Source: Paenibacillus sp. FSL W8-0426
GTDB taxonomy: Bacteria > Bacillota > Bacilli > Paenibacillales > Paenibacillaceae
DNA length: 64,000 nt
Reading direction: 5' to 3'
NCBI RefSeq assembly: GCF_037969725.1
Contig: NZ_CP150203.1
Coordinates: 5,806,001 to 5,870,000 of the forward strand
The notes under the pieces are model-generated. The model had not been told where the DNA came from. It worked only from the letters and a program-made list of their open reading frames with translations, and did not search any database. This document shows positions 26,293 through 35,218 of the stretch, piece after piece. How positions within the stretch are numbered: position 1 is the stretch's first letter; each line of letters begins with the position of its first letter. A program made the position numbers and the translations under genes.

Positions 26293-27002
26293 AGCCGTAC
26301 CTCATTCGGGGGGATGAATTTATAACCGATTCCTCTTAAATTCACGATGATTTTGGGTTTTCGGGTATCGTCGCCGAGCTTCTTGCGCAGCTTGGAAATA
26401 TGAATCGTAACCGTTTTTTCTTCTCCGAACACATCATTTCCCCATACCAACTCGTATAGCTGGCCCGTCGTAAAGATATGATTGGGGTGCTTGCAGAAGA
26501 AATGAAGAAGGTCCAGCTCCTTCGCTGTGCAATCGACGGTTTGGCCCTTCACGGTTAACGTGGCCGACTCCGGATGAAATGAGAAGTACCCGTAATCGTA
26601 CGCCGTGTTTTGTTGGTATGCACGTTTCAGGATCTTTTCCCGGCGAAGGATCGCCTTGATTCGGGCAACGACCTCCAACGGATTAAAAGGTTTGGTGATA
26701 TAATCGTCTCCGCCGATCCCGAGCCCCGTTAATTTGTCGAAGTCGGTGGAGCGGGCGCTTATGAAAATAATCGGTGCATTCGTATGTTTTCGAATCTCCG
26801 TACAGAGCTCAAAGCCGCTTAGATCCGGGAGCATGATATCCAGCAAAATCATATCATACGTCTTTTCTCTGACGCGCTGCAACGCGTCTCTGCCCGATGT
26901 TGCCGTGTCCATATGCGTGAAATTCTCTTTCCGAAGCGTGATCTCCAGCAGCTTCAAAATGCCGATTTCATCATCGACGGCCAGTATGGATGCAGATTCC
27001 AT
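26283..27002 (-). CDS. OmpR/PhoB-family response regulator
   Basis: 239 residues. The receiver domain (1-120) has the acidic pair DDE near residue 11, the phosphoacceptor Asp in YDMILLDIMLPDLSG, the conserved Thr/Ser in IFISARS, and Lys in YITKPFNPLE. The C-terminal winged helix (145-235) shows CTAKELDLLHFFCKHPNHIF and TVTIHISKLRKKLGDD. It is co-transcribed with the kinase and divergent from the ABC transporter operon, which is its likely target. Confidence 0.93.
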   Translation of the reverse strand: MESASILAVDDEIGILKLLEITLRKENFTHMDTATSGRDALQRVREKTYDMILLDIMLPDLSGFELCTEIRKHTNAPIIFISARSTDFDKLTGLGIGGDDYITKPFNPLEVVARIKAILRREKILKRAYQQNTAYDYGYFSFHPESATLTVKGQTVDCTAKELDLLHFFCKHPNHIFTTGQLYELVWGNDVFGEEKTVTIHISKLRKKLGDDTRKPKIIVNLRGIGYKFIPPNEVRLCE

Positions 27003-27185
27003 GTTGATCTTCCCTCATTTCAAACGTGTCCTGAATATTCACTTTCTATCTTACTCCATTTACATTTTCAGGAGGTTGATTCAAGTAAAATGTTACGTGT
27101 TTTTTCCGTACCGTTTACTTTATTTTTACTTTCATTCCCTAAGCTTAGTGTTGCACATCCATAAATGATCGGGAGGAACTCAGGA

Positions 27186-27917
27186 ATGGAAGCCATCATT
27201 CAAATCCATCAAGTCAGTAAGACGTTCCAGGGCACAGATACCATTAAGAACGTAAATATGAGCATCAGCAGAGGAGAAATTTACGGTTTTTTAGGTCCGA
27301 ACGGGGCAGGAAAAACAACGATTATGAAAATGATATTAAATTTGGTCAAACCCTCTTCCGGTGAAATCCGGGTATTCAATCAGATCGTTACGCCAACGTC
27401 CCATCAATACTTAAAAAGAATCGGCAGCATCATTGAATATCCCGTATTTTACGATCGGCTGACGGCGGAAACCAATTTGGAGTTTCATTGCAGGTACATG
27501 GACTACAGCGATAAGCCTGCGATCAAGGACGCGCTGGAGATCGTAGGTCTGCAAGGAGTAGGGAAGAAAAAAATCCATGAATTCTCGCTGGGCATGAAAC
27601 AACGGTTAGGCATTGCACGTGCGATCGTGACGAAGCCGGATATTCTCATCCTCGACGAACCGATCAACGGCCTTGATCCGATCGGGATTAAAGAAATGCG
27701 GGAGCTTCTGCTGTTATTAAAGGAAAAATACAAAACAACCATTTTAATTTCGAGTCATATTGTGTCGGAAATCGAATCGGTCGCCGATACGGTTGGCATT
27801 ATTCATCAAGGCACTTTTTTACAAGAAGTCAAGATGGAAGACATCCGAAAACAACATGCGGGATCGTTAGAAGAGTATTTCATCAATCTCATTCATGGGG
27901 GCCAACGTTATGCTTAA
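27186..27917 (+). CDS. ABC transporter ATP-binding protein (antibiotic-efflux type)
   Basis: 243 residues from ATG 27186 after GGGAGGAACTCAGG; an ATG 21 bases earlier precedes that site. Walker A is GFLGPNGAGKTTIMKMIL, the signature is HEFSLGMKQRLGIARAIV and Walker B is PDILILDEPINGLDPIG, with the switch His in TILISSHIVSEIE. The type is that of bacitracin/lantibiotic immunity transporters (BcrA-like). It is first of a three-gene rightward operon facing the two-component system. Confidence 0.92.
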   Translation: MEAIIQIHQVSKTFQGTDTIKNVNMSISRGEIYGFLGPNGAGKTTIMKMILNLVKPSSGEIRVFNQIVTPTSHQYLKRIGSIIEYPVFYDRLTAETNLEFHCRYMDYSDKPAIKDALEIVGLQGVGKKKIHEFSLGMKQRLGIARAIVTKPDILILDEPINGLDPIGIKEMRELLLLLKEKYKTTILISSHIVSEIESVADTVGIIHQGTFLQEVKMEDIRKQHAGSLEEYFINLIHGGQRYA

Positions 27918-28608
27918 ACTTATCCAACTCGAATGGCAAAAAAACAATCTATCTCACGATCTTAAAGGGGTCGTCATTTGCATGGTGGCCATTTACGCTG
28001 CCGTTGTCCTTATGACGTTAGGTACCCAGGGCGAGAGCGAACCTATGGATTATGCTGAATTTATGTCTTTAACGGATATTTTAATCCGGATCACCTTTAT
28101 CATTTTCGCAAGCGTGATTTTGTCGCGTTTAGTGATTGAAGAATATAAGAGCAAGATGATCCAAGTGTTGTTCACCTACCCGCAGCAGCGAAAAAAAATA
28201 ATGCAAGCCAAGTTATTGATCGTGTATGTATTCTGTTTCTTCAGCATCCTTGTAACGACGTTGATGATTAATCTGTTAACGTACTTCCTGAATCCGGTAA
28301 TAGGGTTATTTGATGCACCGGTTCGTCTTGATGAAATGGCAGCTACCCTTCCGTCAACGCTGCTAAACGCCTTTATGATCGCAGGAATCAGCCTGATTCC
28401 GCTAATTTTTGGCATGAGAAAAAAGTCGACGGCTTCCACCATTACATCCGCTGTCATCATTGGATTTCTGGTTAACGCCACGGTGTCTGACGGAGGAAGC
28501 TCGTCCAGCCTGTTCCAATTCATTGCCATTCCGATCACACTCTGTCTGCTTGGTCTTCTCCTCGGCTATCTTTCTTTTTACAACATCGATCAAAACGACG
28601 TGGCCTAA
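27910..28608 (+). CDS. ABC-2 type permease
   Basis: About 232 residues, overlapping the ATPase gene by 8 bases (translational coupling). Six hydrophobic segments are visible, including GVVICMVAIYAAVVLMTLG, LLIVYVFCFFSILVTTLMIN, AFMIAGISLIPLIFGM and FIAIPITLCLLGLLLGYLSF. It is the membrane partner of the adjacent ATPase. The first helix leaves little extracytoplasmic loop, as in the BcrB/lantibiotic-immunity group. Confidence 0.85.
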   Translation: MLKLIQLEWQKNNLSHDLKGVVICMVAIYAAVVLMTLGTQGESEPMDYAEFMSLTDILIRITFIIFASVILSRLVIEEYKSKMIQVLFTYPQQRKKIMQAKLLIVYVFCFFSILVTTLMINLLTYFLNPVIGLFDAPVRLDEMAATLPSTLLNAFMIAGISLIPLIFGMRKKSTASTITSAVIIGFLVNATVSDGGSSSSLFQFIAIPITLCLLGLLLGYLSFYNIDQNDVA

Positions 28609-28643
28609 TAATGTGCTCCGTACATAAGGGGAGGGAATAGAGC

Positions 28644-29510
28644 ATGGGAAAAATGCTAACCGCTTTGCTTGTCCTGATGGCCATTGGTGTGCTGGTAAGT
28701 GGCTGCCAAGGAATAGGAAAAGCAAGTTATCACCATGAAACATCCTTTGAGGCAAAACGCATAGAAGAAATTGAAGTTCATAATGATTCTTGGGATATCG
28801 AGTTCCAGCATACAGATTCCCCGAACATCATCGTCATTTGCGATGGAAAGCAGTTGGACGGAAAGAGCGATCCGGTAACGATTAATCAGGATGGGAACAA
28901 AATGATCATCACCCAGCAAGATCAAGGAGGAATCACAGGGGGATTTTCATTAGGCAAAAATGGCACGATCTATATCTCCATTCCCGATCATGAAATCGAT
29001 ACGATTACACTCAACAACGACGCAGGCGATATTAAGATGAAGGACATAGCGACCCAAAACATTTTCCTTACCAACAATTCAGGCTCTGAGCATATTGAAG
29101 GACTTTCCGCAGACAAGGGAGAGTTCACATCCAAGGATGGGGAATTCACGCTGAAAGACAGCTCACTAAACGAATCAAAGGTAACTTCCGGCAGCGGCGA
29201 CAGCTCCCTGACCCGTGTAACCAGTCATGATATGACCATCACTTCAACGGCCGGGGAAGTATCCGTCACGGAGGTTGAGGAAGGAAAATGGCTGCACGTA
29301 GAAACAAACTCCGGAGATATCACCGTAGCTTATACTACACCTCCTGCTTCATTAAAGCTGATGGCAAGCAGTGACTCGGCGGATATCCGTGTTGGCTTTG
29401 ATGGCTTTATGGAGCAGCAGAACACGGAAAAATCGATAGAGGGCACGATTGGGAATGGATCTAATACACTGGAGCTTGTCAGCCATGCAGGAACGATAAC
29501 CGTAAAATAA
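28644..29510 (+). CDS. DUF4097-type lipoprotein
   Basis: 288 residues after AAGGGGAGGG. The N-terminus is a lipoprotein signal with lipobox LVSGC (Cys near residue 20). The rest is a right-handed parallel beta-helix-like series of short repeats typical of DUF4097/putative adhesin domains (DTITLNNDAGDIKMKD, HVETNSGDITVAY, HAGTITVK). Third gene of the transporter operon; such proteins are often co-regulated with envelope-stress systems. The precise role is unknown. Confidence 0.82.
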   Translation: MGKMLTALLVLMAIGVLVSGCQGIGKASYHHETSFEAKRIEEIEVHNDSWDIEFQHTDSPNIIVICDGKQLDGKSDPVTINQDGNKMIITQQDQGGITGGFSLGKNGTIYISIPDHEIDTITLNNDAGDIKMKDIATQNIFLTNNSGSEHIEGLSADKGEFTSKDGEFTLKDSSLNESKVTSGSGDSSLTRVTSHDMTITSTAGEVSVTEVEEGKWLHVETNSGDITVAYTTPPASLKLMASSDSADIRVGFDGFMEQQNTEKSIEGTIGNGSNTLELVSHAGTITVK

Positions 29511-29539
29511 TTCAATACCGGTTACCTTACGAATATTTC

Positions 29540-29989
29540 TCAAGCCTTTCGAACGGAGGGCGAGTAAAATACGTCACTATGCATATGCTTGATTTTGTCC
29601 CAGTTGCCGGGATTCATCGTGTCTGGAGAGCGGTGCTCCAAAATGGCCTGATACAGGTCGGTTTTTTGTTCCAGATGAGCAACGTGCAATTTGGCTTCTT
29701 CAAGCTTGGCGATTGCTTCCTCTTTGTGCTTCATCATGAGTGCGTAGCGCTGCGGGAGGGTCGAATCCCCTTCAAGACAGAGGTCGACGTACCTTTTAAT
29801 GACCTCAATCGGCATCCCGGATTGCTTGAGGCATTTGATGCCATGCAGCCAGTTGATCGATTCTTCGTCAAACATGCGAATGTTGTGTTGATTGCGCTGT
29901 ACGCTTGGCACCAGACCTTTATCCGTGTAAAAACGTACTGCATGCTCGGTGAGTCCCGTTATGAGGGCGGCTTCTTTGACCGTATGCAT
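29540..29989 (-). CDS. MerR-family regulator (AdhR-like)
   Basis: 149 residues from ATG 29989 after AAGGAGGG. The N-terminal MerR HTH reads TVKEAALITGLTEHAVRFYT then DKGLVPSV. It continues with helix IKCLKQSGMPIEVIKRYVDL and a dimerisation coiled coil (KHKEEAIAKLEEAKLHVAHL). It is divergent from an aldo/keto reductase gene and close to its operator. AdhR-type MerR proteins sense electrophiles such as aldehydes; no obvious conserved cysteine appears in the visible domain, so the sensing mode is open. Confidence 0.88.
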   Translation of the reverse strand: MHTVKEAALITGLTEHAVRFYTDKGLVPSVQRNQHNIRMFDEESINWLHGIKCLKQSGMPIEVIKRYVDLCLEGDSTLPQRYALMMKHKEEAIAKLEEAKLHVAHLEQKTDLYQAILEHRSPDTMNPGNWDKIKHMHSDVFYSPSVRKA

Positions 29990-30026
29990 GTGAAACCCTC
30001 CTTGAAAAATAAATGTATGAAGACAC

Positions 30027-30057
30027 TTGCCTTCGTGTAACACGAAGGTGGTAGGTT
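30027..30057 (+). promoter_or_regulatory. MerR-type promoter/operator of the aldo/keto reductase
   Basis: -35 TTGCCT (30027-30032) and -10 TAGGTT (30052-30057) are spaced by 19 bases, the stretched spacing typical of MerR promoters. The spacer carries a perfect dyad, CCTTCGTG TAA CACGAAGG (30030-30048). Confidence 0.75.
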
Positions 30058-30161
30058 TATTGTAATGCAAATCGACCGTAAGCGGAAGGCGAGCTGAGAT
30101 ACCCGATTTCCGAGTTTCGTGGCCGTTTGCGTTTTACAATTAAACACTAGGAGGAATTACA

Positions 30162-31013
30162 ATGCAAACTGTAACATTGAACAATGGCGTGAAAATGCCG
30201 ATCATCGGCTTTGGTGTCTACCAAATTCCGGATGCGGAAGAATGCGAAAACGCCGTATACGAAGCGCTGGTGGCCGGTTACCGCTTGATTGATACCGCTG
30301 CCGGTTATCTGAATGAGGAAGCGGTCGGACGCGCGATCAAGCGCAGCGGCGTGCCGCGTGAGGAGCTGTTCATCACGACCAAGCTCTGGGTTCAGGATGC
30401 CGGATACGAGAGTGCCAAGCTGGCTTTTGCCAAATCCCTGAAGAAGCTGCAGCTCGACTATCTCGATCTCTACCTTATTCACCAGCCGTTCGGCGATTAC
30501 TACGGCGCTTGGCGTGCAATGGAAGACCTGTACCGCGAAGGCAAGATCAAGGCGATCGGTGTCAGCAACTTCCTGCCCGACCGTCTGATGGACCTCATTG
30601 TGCATAATGAAATCGTGCCCGCCATCAACCAGATCGAAACGCACCCGTTCTATCAGCAAATCGAGAGTGCCGCTTTTATGAAAGAACAGGGAGTACAACA
30701 CCAGTCGTGGGCGCCGTTCGCGGAAGGGCTCAACAACATGTTCAGCAACGAAGTGCTGGCATCAATCGCGACAAAACATAATAAGTCCGTCGCCCAGGTC
30801 GTGTTGCGTTGGCTTGTTCAGCGTGAAGTCGTTGTCATTCCAAAATCGGTGAAAAAAGAGCGGATCATCGAAAACTTCGACATTTTCGATTTTGAGTTAA
30901 GCGCGGACGATATTGAACAAATCGCGGCCCTCGATACGCGGGAAAGTCTTTTCTTATCGTACCGCGATCCGGAAGTCGCCAAGATGATGGGCAACTGGAG
31001 AGTGGATCTGTAA
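30162..31013 (+). CDS. Aldo/keto reductase
   Basis: 283 residues after TAGGAGG. The family motifs are complete: [20 protein letters not shown], catalytic Asp/Tyr region [20 protein letters not shown], Lys in [31 protein letters not shown] (His), and the NADPH site [19 protein letters not shown]. It reduces carbonyls with NADPH; the likely physiological role is detoxification of reactive aldehydes given the MerR control. The AKR5 (2,5-diketogluconate reductase) branch is the best fit. Confidence 0.93.
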   Translation: MQTVTLNNGVKMPIIGFGVYQIPDAEECENAVYEALVAGYRLIDTAAGYLNEEAVGRAIKRSGVPREELFITTKLWVQDAGYESAKLAFAKSLKKLQLDYLDLYLIHQPFGDYYGAWRAMEDLYREGKIKAIGVSNFLPDRLMDLIVHNEIVPAINQIETHPFYQQIESAAFMKEQGVQHQSWAPFAEGLNNMFSNEVLASIATKHNKSVAQVVLRWLVQREVVVIPKSVKKERIIENFDIFDFELSADDIEQIAALDTRESLFLSYRDPEVAKMMGNWRVDL

Positions 31014-31061
31014 ACCATGATCGAATCCTAAACTTATCACGTGTTTTTCCTTATCTAGTGA

Positions 31062-31100
31062 AAAAGGACAGGTCGGTCTGAGTTGACCCCTGTCCTTATT
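31062..31100. terminator. Bidirectional terminator
   Basis: AAGGACAGG and CCCTGTCCTT form a stem between the convergent aldo/keto reductase and DinB genes. Confidence 0.7.
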
Positions 31101-31118
31101 TACTTAAAGCCCGCCCTG

Positions 31119-31574
31119 TTAAAGCCTCGCGAACGTGATGTAATCGACTTGGACCGGCTCTGCCGATTCGCTTCGAAGTGCCCGGTTGATCTGTCCCCGG
31201 TGATATTGCCCATGCAGGATAACCTGCGACAGGATGTCCCGGACGGATGATCGGAACGGCAACCCGCTCTGGTTCGCATAGTCGATCATCTCATCCAACT
31301 CGGATTCCTCGAGCCCTTCGATATAGACGCGATATTGCGCGGCATTTTCTTCGAACATCGTCCGGATTGCCGTCAGGTCTTCCGTTTCCTCCCAGAGCGA
31401 ATATGAAGCGCTGCCCTTGCCCTGCAATCGGGATAACCAAACTCGTTCCGCGACCGCGACGTGCCTAACCAGCTTCAGAAGGTCTTTGTTCTTCGTCCCA
31501 CTCTCTTCGAGCGCGTCCAGGATGCGTCCGTCCGCCCAGTACAGATGGTCCATCATACACTTGATCGTCTTCAT
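31119..31574 (-). CDS. DinB-family protein
   Basis: 151 residues, four-helix bundle of the DinB/YfiT type. The three probable metal-binding histidines are in MMDHLYWADGRIL (first helix) and VILHGQYHRGQINRAL (fourth helix). Many members are thiol-dependent transferases using bacillithiol. The start follows GAGGGGGAAG. It is convergent with the aldo/keto reductase gene. Confidence 0.88.
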   Translation of the reverse strand: MKTIKCMMDHLYWADGRILDALEESGTKNKDLLKLVRHVAVAERVWLSRLQGKGSASYSLWEETEDLTAIRTMFEENAAQYRVYIEGLEESELDEMIDYANQSGLPFRSSVRDILSQVILHGQYHRGQINRALRSESAEPVQVDYITFARL

Positions 31575-31598
31575 TTCGGCTTCCCCCTCTTCGTTTCA

Positions 31599-32120
31599 TC
31601 AACTGGAACCTGCTGGGACCCATTCGTTTAATGGATTCTCGGTTGAAGCATGACCTGAGTGGCTTCCGCCATTCATCATTCGGCAATCATACTGTTCTCC
31701 CATTTTCAATTCAAAATAGCTGTGATTGTTAGAAGTTGGAGGTGTCTCAGTCACATCCCAATCCATACTAAAAGTCACTACACTAGCATTACTATACTGC
31801 CTTATTGAGTTTACAGTATAAAAGCAGTTCCCTTCTTCGACTGATTTTAGCAGGGGGATATGTTTTCTAAAATCCGACGGTTCAACCATGGGCTTAAAAT
31901 GCTCTTCACTGCTAAAAGTTCCAAAAACGGCTTTCAGAAAGTCCTCGTAAAGTTCAAACGTTTCAGCCCATTTAGAGATATATTCAAAGGGCGGGAAACC
32001 AGGATTGTTGTTGGATAGCTGCTTACGGAGTTTCAATAATTCACAAATTTGTTCATCAATATTATAAATTCGCTCGTCATAATGCTCCACTGGGCGTTCA
32101 AAAGGCATCCGTTTCAACAT
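31599..32120 (-). CDS. Hypothetical protein
   Basis: 173 residues after GGGGAGATCC. It opens with a helical segment (ERIYNIDEQICELLKLRKQL) followed by a beta-rich domain containing VVTFSMDWDVTETPPTSNNH and a Gly/His-rich tail (MNGGSHSGHAS). It resembles a family of uncharacterised Bacilli proteins that begin with this chorismate-mutase-like helix, but no function is known to me. It lies 24 bases upstream of the DinB gene in the same direction and may share its transcript. Confidence 0.6.
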   Translation of the reverse strand: MLKRMPFERPVEHYDERIYNIDEQICELLKLRKQLSNNNPGFPPFEYISKWAETFELYEDFLKAVFGTFSSEEHFKPMVEPSDFRKHIPLLKSVEEGNCFYTVNSIRQYSNASVVTFSMDWDVTETPPTSNNHSYFELKMGEQYDCRMMNGGSHSGHASTENPLNEWVPAGSS

Positions 32121-32157
32121 GGATCTCCCCTTTACATGGGTTCAATTACAGGAAAAA

Positions 32158-32200
32158 CGACCAGCCCGCGTCTGGTTATAGGTGTTCCGTTAGCGCAACG
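32158..32200. repeat. Dispersed repeat, right end with a different hairpin
   Basis: ACCAG CCCGCGT CTGGT forms a short stem, followed by GTGTTCCGTTAGCGCAAC, which matches the 'GCGTAAC' variant of the right end. It separates two leftward genes. Confidence 0.45.
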
Positions 32201-32210
32201 CTAAATGGGA

Positions 32211-32549
32211 TTAAATCAAAAGTAAAACTACACAAGAAAAGATACAGCTTAATACGGCAATGAAACTATGAAGACAACTACATGAGATTTTTTCCAGTAG
32301 AATTCTTTGTTTCTTTTGAATGAAGTACGAGTAAATGAACACAGTAATCACAAGGGGCAAATATAAATAGAGATCCGGCCCATCACTACTCGGCAAGACT
32401 TTATTAATATATCCACCTATAGTTTCGTCAATTAACATACATCCGTATATAACTCCGATTATCCCTGAAACAAAAAACTGAGCTGCTACCTGAACTAGAT
32501 TGTTCTTTAAGAAAAGAGGAACCAGTTTCCGGTAGAGGTCATTGATCAT
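32211..32549 (-). CDS. Small membrane protein of unknown function
   Basis: 112 residues from ATG 32549 (MINDLYRKLVPLFLKNN), after GGAGG at 12 bases; an upstream in-frame start is possible. Three transmembrane helices: FFVSGIIGVIYGCMLI, LYLYLPLVITVFIYSYFI and FIAVLSCIFSCVVLLLI. No family is recognised. It ends within a few bases of a repeat end. Confidence 0.6.
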   Translation of the reverse strand: MINDLYRKLVPLFLKNNLVQVAAQFFVSGIIGVIYGCMLIDETIGGYINKVLPSSDGPDLYLYLPLVITVFIYSYFIQKKQRILLEKISCSCLHSFIAVLSCIFSCVVLLLI

Positions 32550-32670
32550 AATATATTTGGATCCTCCCCCATTTTTTAAGATTGCCCTTCTATATTTTAC
32601 CACATGGTTCCGATTCGCGCAGATCGCTTCATTTTAGCAATTCCACGTGATAACGCCACACGTCGAAACG

Positions 32671-32766
32671 ATCCTGCCCGTTAACGTTAAATGAACAAAG
32701 CAGCCGATCACAATGATCGGCTGCTACTTGCTCTTACTGTGCTATTTTTCCCGTTAGCATAATGAC
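32671..32766. repeat. Dispersed intergenic repeat, full copy
   Basis: GATCCTGCCCGTTAACGTT, then GAACAAAGCAGCCGATCA / TGATCGGCTGCT, then TACTGTGCTATT and TTTCCCGTTAGCATAATGAC. It has the complete structure in a region 17 kb from the previous cluster of copies. Confidence 0.8.
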
Positions 32767-32833
32767 CTTGCTGATTAAACGATTGGCCATTCTAGCATTT
32801 TGCTACGTTTTATTTGCTAATCATGCACTTTTA

Positions 32834-33001
32834 TCAATGTGACACCTTGTGCTGATCATTATGATAGGCATCTTCATTAAAGTAATGTTCAAACTGCTTT
32901 TCCATTTTATTCGCTACCAATTGGGTGTGGCGTGAATGCACAATGGCTCTAATGACAAAATAAAGGGAGACTATTGTAATCATGAAATAAATGATTTCCA
33001 T
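32834..33001 (-). CDS. Small single-span membrane protein
   Basis: 55 residues from ATG 33001 (MEIIYFMITIVSLYFVIRAI), 7 bases after GAGAGGAG. One N-terminal transmembrane helix, then a charged tail (VANKMEKQFEHYFNEDAYHN) with several histidines. It is the last gene of a leftward run after the acetyltransferase and MATE genes. Function unknown. Confidence 0.55.
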   Translation of the reverse strand: MEIIYFMITIVSLYFVIRAIVHSRHTQLVANKMEKQFEHYFNEDAYHNDQHKVSH

Positions 33002-33024
33002 CGAAAAACTCCTCTCTGGAAGGT

Positions 33025-33654
33025 TTACCATTCAACCTGATCAAAACGCATATCTTTATAGTAGAACTCTTTATCATGATCCGTAATCTCCCGAAGAACT
33101 CTGCATGGATTTCCAACAGCGATTACATTCGCAGGAATATCCTTGGTTACCACGCTGCCGGCACCAATTACACTCCCTTTGCCAATGGTGACTCCTGGTA
33201 CAATAATCGCTCCGCTTCCGATCCACACCCCATCCTCGATGACCACGGGTAATGCAAACATCCCGCCCTCTTTGCGCTTTTCTGGATGTACAGGATGATT
33301 CGTTACAGCAATCGTAACATTCGGGCCAAACATGACATCGTTACCGATGGTAACTTTATAGTCGTCAACCACGGTGAGATTGAAATTGATATATACATTA
33401 TTTCCTACGGTTGTATTTGAACCGTACGACATGCGAATGGGCGGCTCCAACCATACATGTTCTCCAATGCTTCCAAAAAGTTGTTTCATTAACGTTTTGC
33501 GTTTTTCAACATCATCCGGATGCAAATGGTTAATTTCATAGCATAACGCCTTACCACGCTGGCGTGCTTTGGCCAACGCTTCAGCCTCTTTCGGATAATT
33601 GGCATCATCATCGGTGAATAATTGTTTGCAAGCCATTCGTTCCTGGATATTCAT
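33025..33654 (-). CDS. Maltose/galactoside O-acetyltransferase-type enzyme
   Basis: 209 residues from ATG 33654 after AAAGGAG. The N-terminal mac domain (RMACKQLFTDDDANYPKEAE) is followed by a left-handed beta-helix of hexapeptide repeats (VGNNVYINFNLTVVDDYKVT, then IGNDVMFGPNVTIAVTNHPV, which carries the catalytic His). The C-terminal VIGAGSVVTKDIPANVIAVG is typical of LacA/Maa. It uses acetyl-CoA to acetylate sugars. It lies 57 bases after the MATE transporter gene and is probably co-transcribed. Confidence 0.92.
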   Translation of the reverse strand: MNIQERMACKQLFTDDDANYPKEAEALAKARQRGKALCYEINHLHPDDVEKRKTLMKQLFGSIGEHVWLEPPIRMSYGSNTTVGNNVYINFNLTVVDDYKVTIGNDVMFGPNVTIAVTNHPVHPEKRKEGGMFALPVVIEDGVWIGSGAIIVPGVTIGKGSVIGAGSVVTKDIPANVIAVGNPCRVLREITDHDKEFYYKDMRFDQVEW

Positions 33655-33711
33655 TCGAAATTTCTCCTTTGTATATAAATTTAGATTCAATTGCATAAGT
33701 CTTGGTTATGA

Positions 33712-35097
33712 TCAGGTTTTTGCAAAGTTTCTGGTAAGATTGTTCAGCCACTTAAACTGTCGGTATCGTATAAAAGCAATGGGTAATTTAATCACCTCGT
33801 CTAAGCTGATGACGATATACAAAAGGATCGGTGGTACATGCCAAACAAAAGCACATAGGTAACTAAGCGGCAGAATAATGAACCACATAACAACCGTGTC
33901 ACACCATAATCCAAATTTAGAATCCCCACCAGCTGTGAATATGCCCGCGATCGTTGTGGAGTTTATCGATTTGGCTATACAATAATAAGCCCCAATGTAC
34001 AGCATGCCATCTAGGTAACTTTGAGCCGTTGGATTCAAATTGACGATGGAATATATCAATGGTTTAATGAACAGAATCGTGCAGCCTGCAATGACTCCAA
34101 ATATCAAAGCATAAAAACACATTTTGTTGCCCGCATGCTTTGCTTTCTCGATTTCACCCTGCCCCAAATACTTTCCAACAAGTACAGAACCCCCAGTAGC
34201 AATGCCTCCACAGAGTACAACGGCTAGATTTTTAACTACAGACGCTATGGAATTTGCAGCTACCATATCGGAGTTCACATGGCCAATAATGGCAGCAGTC
34301 GCGGTAAGAGCTCCTCCCCAAACGATATAATTCCCCTGTACAGGCAGCGTATATTTCAAGAAATCTTTTAATAAATTCCGTTGAATGCCGTCATATATGG
34401 GCATCATACAAAAACGAATGGGGCCCTTGGTGATGGAGTGAAACATACAACATGCGAGTTCAACAACCCGTGCCAAAACCGTGGCAAGAGCTACGGCTGA
34501 AATGGCCAGTTCGGGCCTGGACGGGAACAAAACAAAAAGGCAAATGGCATTCAACAAAATGTTTAAAATCAAACATAAGGAACTAATCCATGCACTAAGT
34601 TTTGCATTTTCCATACTTCTAATCACACTGAGATACATCTGGGATATTCCCATCACAAGATAAGAAAAGGAATTCATTTTCAAAAATCTTGAGCCGTATT
34701 GAATCAGTTCTGCATCATTGGTGAATAAACGCAAAAGTGTATCCGGAAAAAAGAAGGAAGATAAACCAAACAAAATAGAGACACAAAGGGAGAACATGCA
34801 AGCGATGTTAAAAATGCGCTGTATGGTTGAAGTATCCTTCTTCCCCCAGTATTGCGCAGTGAGGATACTTGCCCCCGCTGATATCCCCATGTAAAACAAG
34901 GTTAATGCAAAGGTAATTTGCCCTGCGAGTGATACCGCTGACATTGCAGATTGGCTAATCATACCCAGCATAAGTACATCAACGGATATGACGGTTGCCG
35001 ATATTAAATTTTGTAATGCAATGGGAATGACAAGCGTCATTAACTCCCGATCAAAATCACGATGGCCAGTTCCTTTGAGTCGTATGCGGTTTACCAC
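33712..35097 (-). CDS. MATE-family efflux transporter
   Basis: 461 residues with twelve hydrophobic segments. The MATE hallmark is in the N-terminal half (IPIALQNLISATVISVDVLM, SLAGQITFALTLFYMGISAG) and repeated in the second (IATGGSVLVGKYLGQGEIEK). Such proteins export cationic compounds in exchange for Na+ or H+. It starts at GTG 35097, is divergent from an AraC regulator and is followed by an acetyltransferase, so the trio may handle an acetylated substrate (inference). Confidence 0.92.
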   Translation of the reverse strand: MVNRIRLKGTGHRDFDRELMTLVIPIALQNLISATVISVDVLMLGMISQSAMSAVSLAGQITFALTLFYMGISAGASILTAQYWGKKDTSTIQRIFNIACMFSLCVSILFGLSSFFFPDTLLRLFTNDAELIQYGSRFLKMNSFSYLVMGISQMYLSVIRSMENAKLSAWISSLCLILNILLNAICLFVLFPSRPELAISAVALATVLARVVELACCMFHSITKGPIRFCMMPIYDGIQRNLLKDFLKYTLPVQGNYIVWGGALTATAAIIGHVNSDMVAANSIASVVKNLAVVLCGGIATGGSVLVGKYLGQGEIEKAKHAGNKMCFYALIFGVIAGCTILFIKPLIYSIVNLNPTAQSYLDGMLYIGAYYCIAKSINSTTIAGIFTAGGDSKFGLWCDTVVMWFIILPLSYLCAFVWHVPPILLYIVISLDEVIKLPIAFIRYRQFKWLNNLTRNFAKT

Positions 35098-35218
35098 CTA
35101 TATCCTGTCCTCTCCGCTGATCTTCACAATATAAGGATAGGATATTATCATTGTTGTTTCCATTAACATTGGCTATAATTTTATAAAAATCGTATATTTC
35201 TAAAGGATGGTCTCTTTG

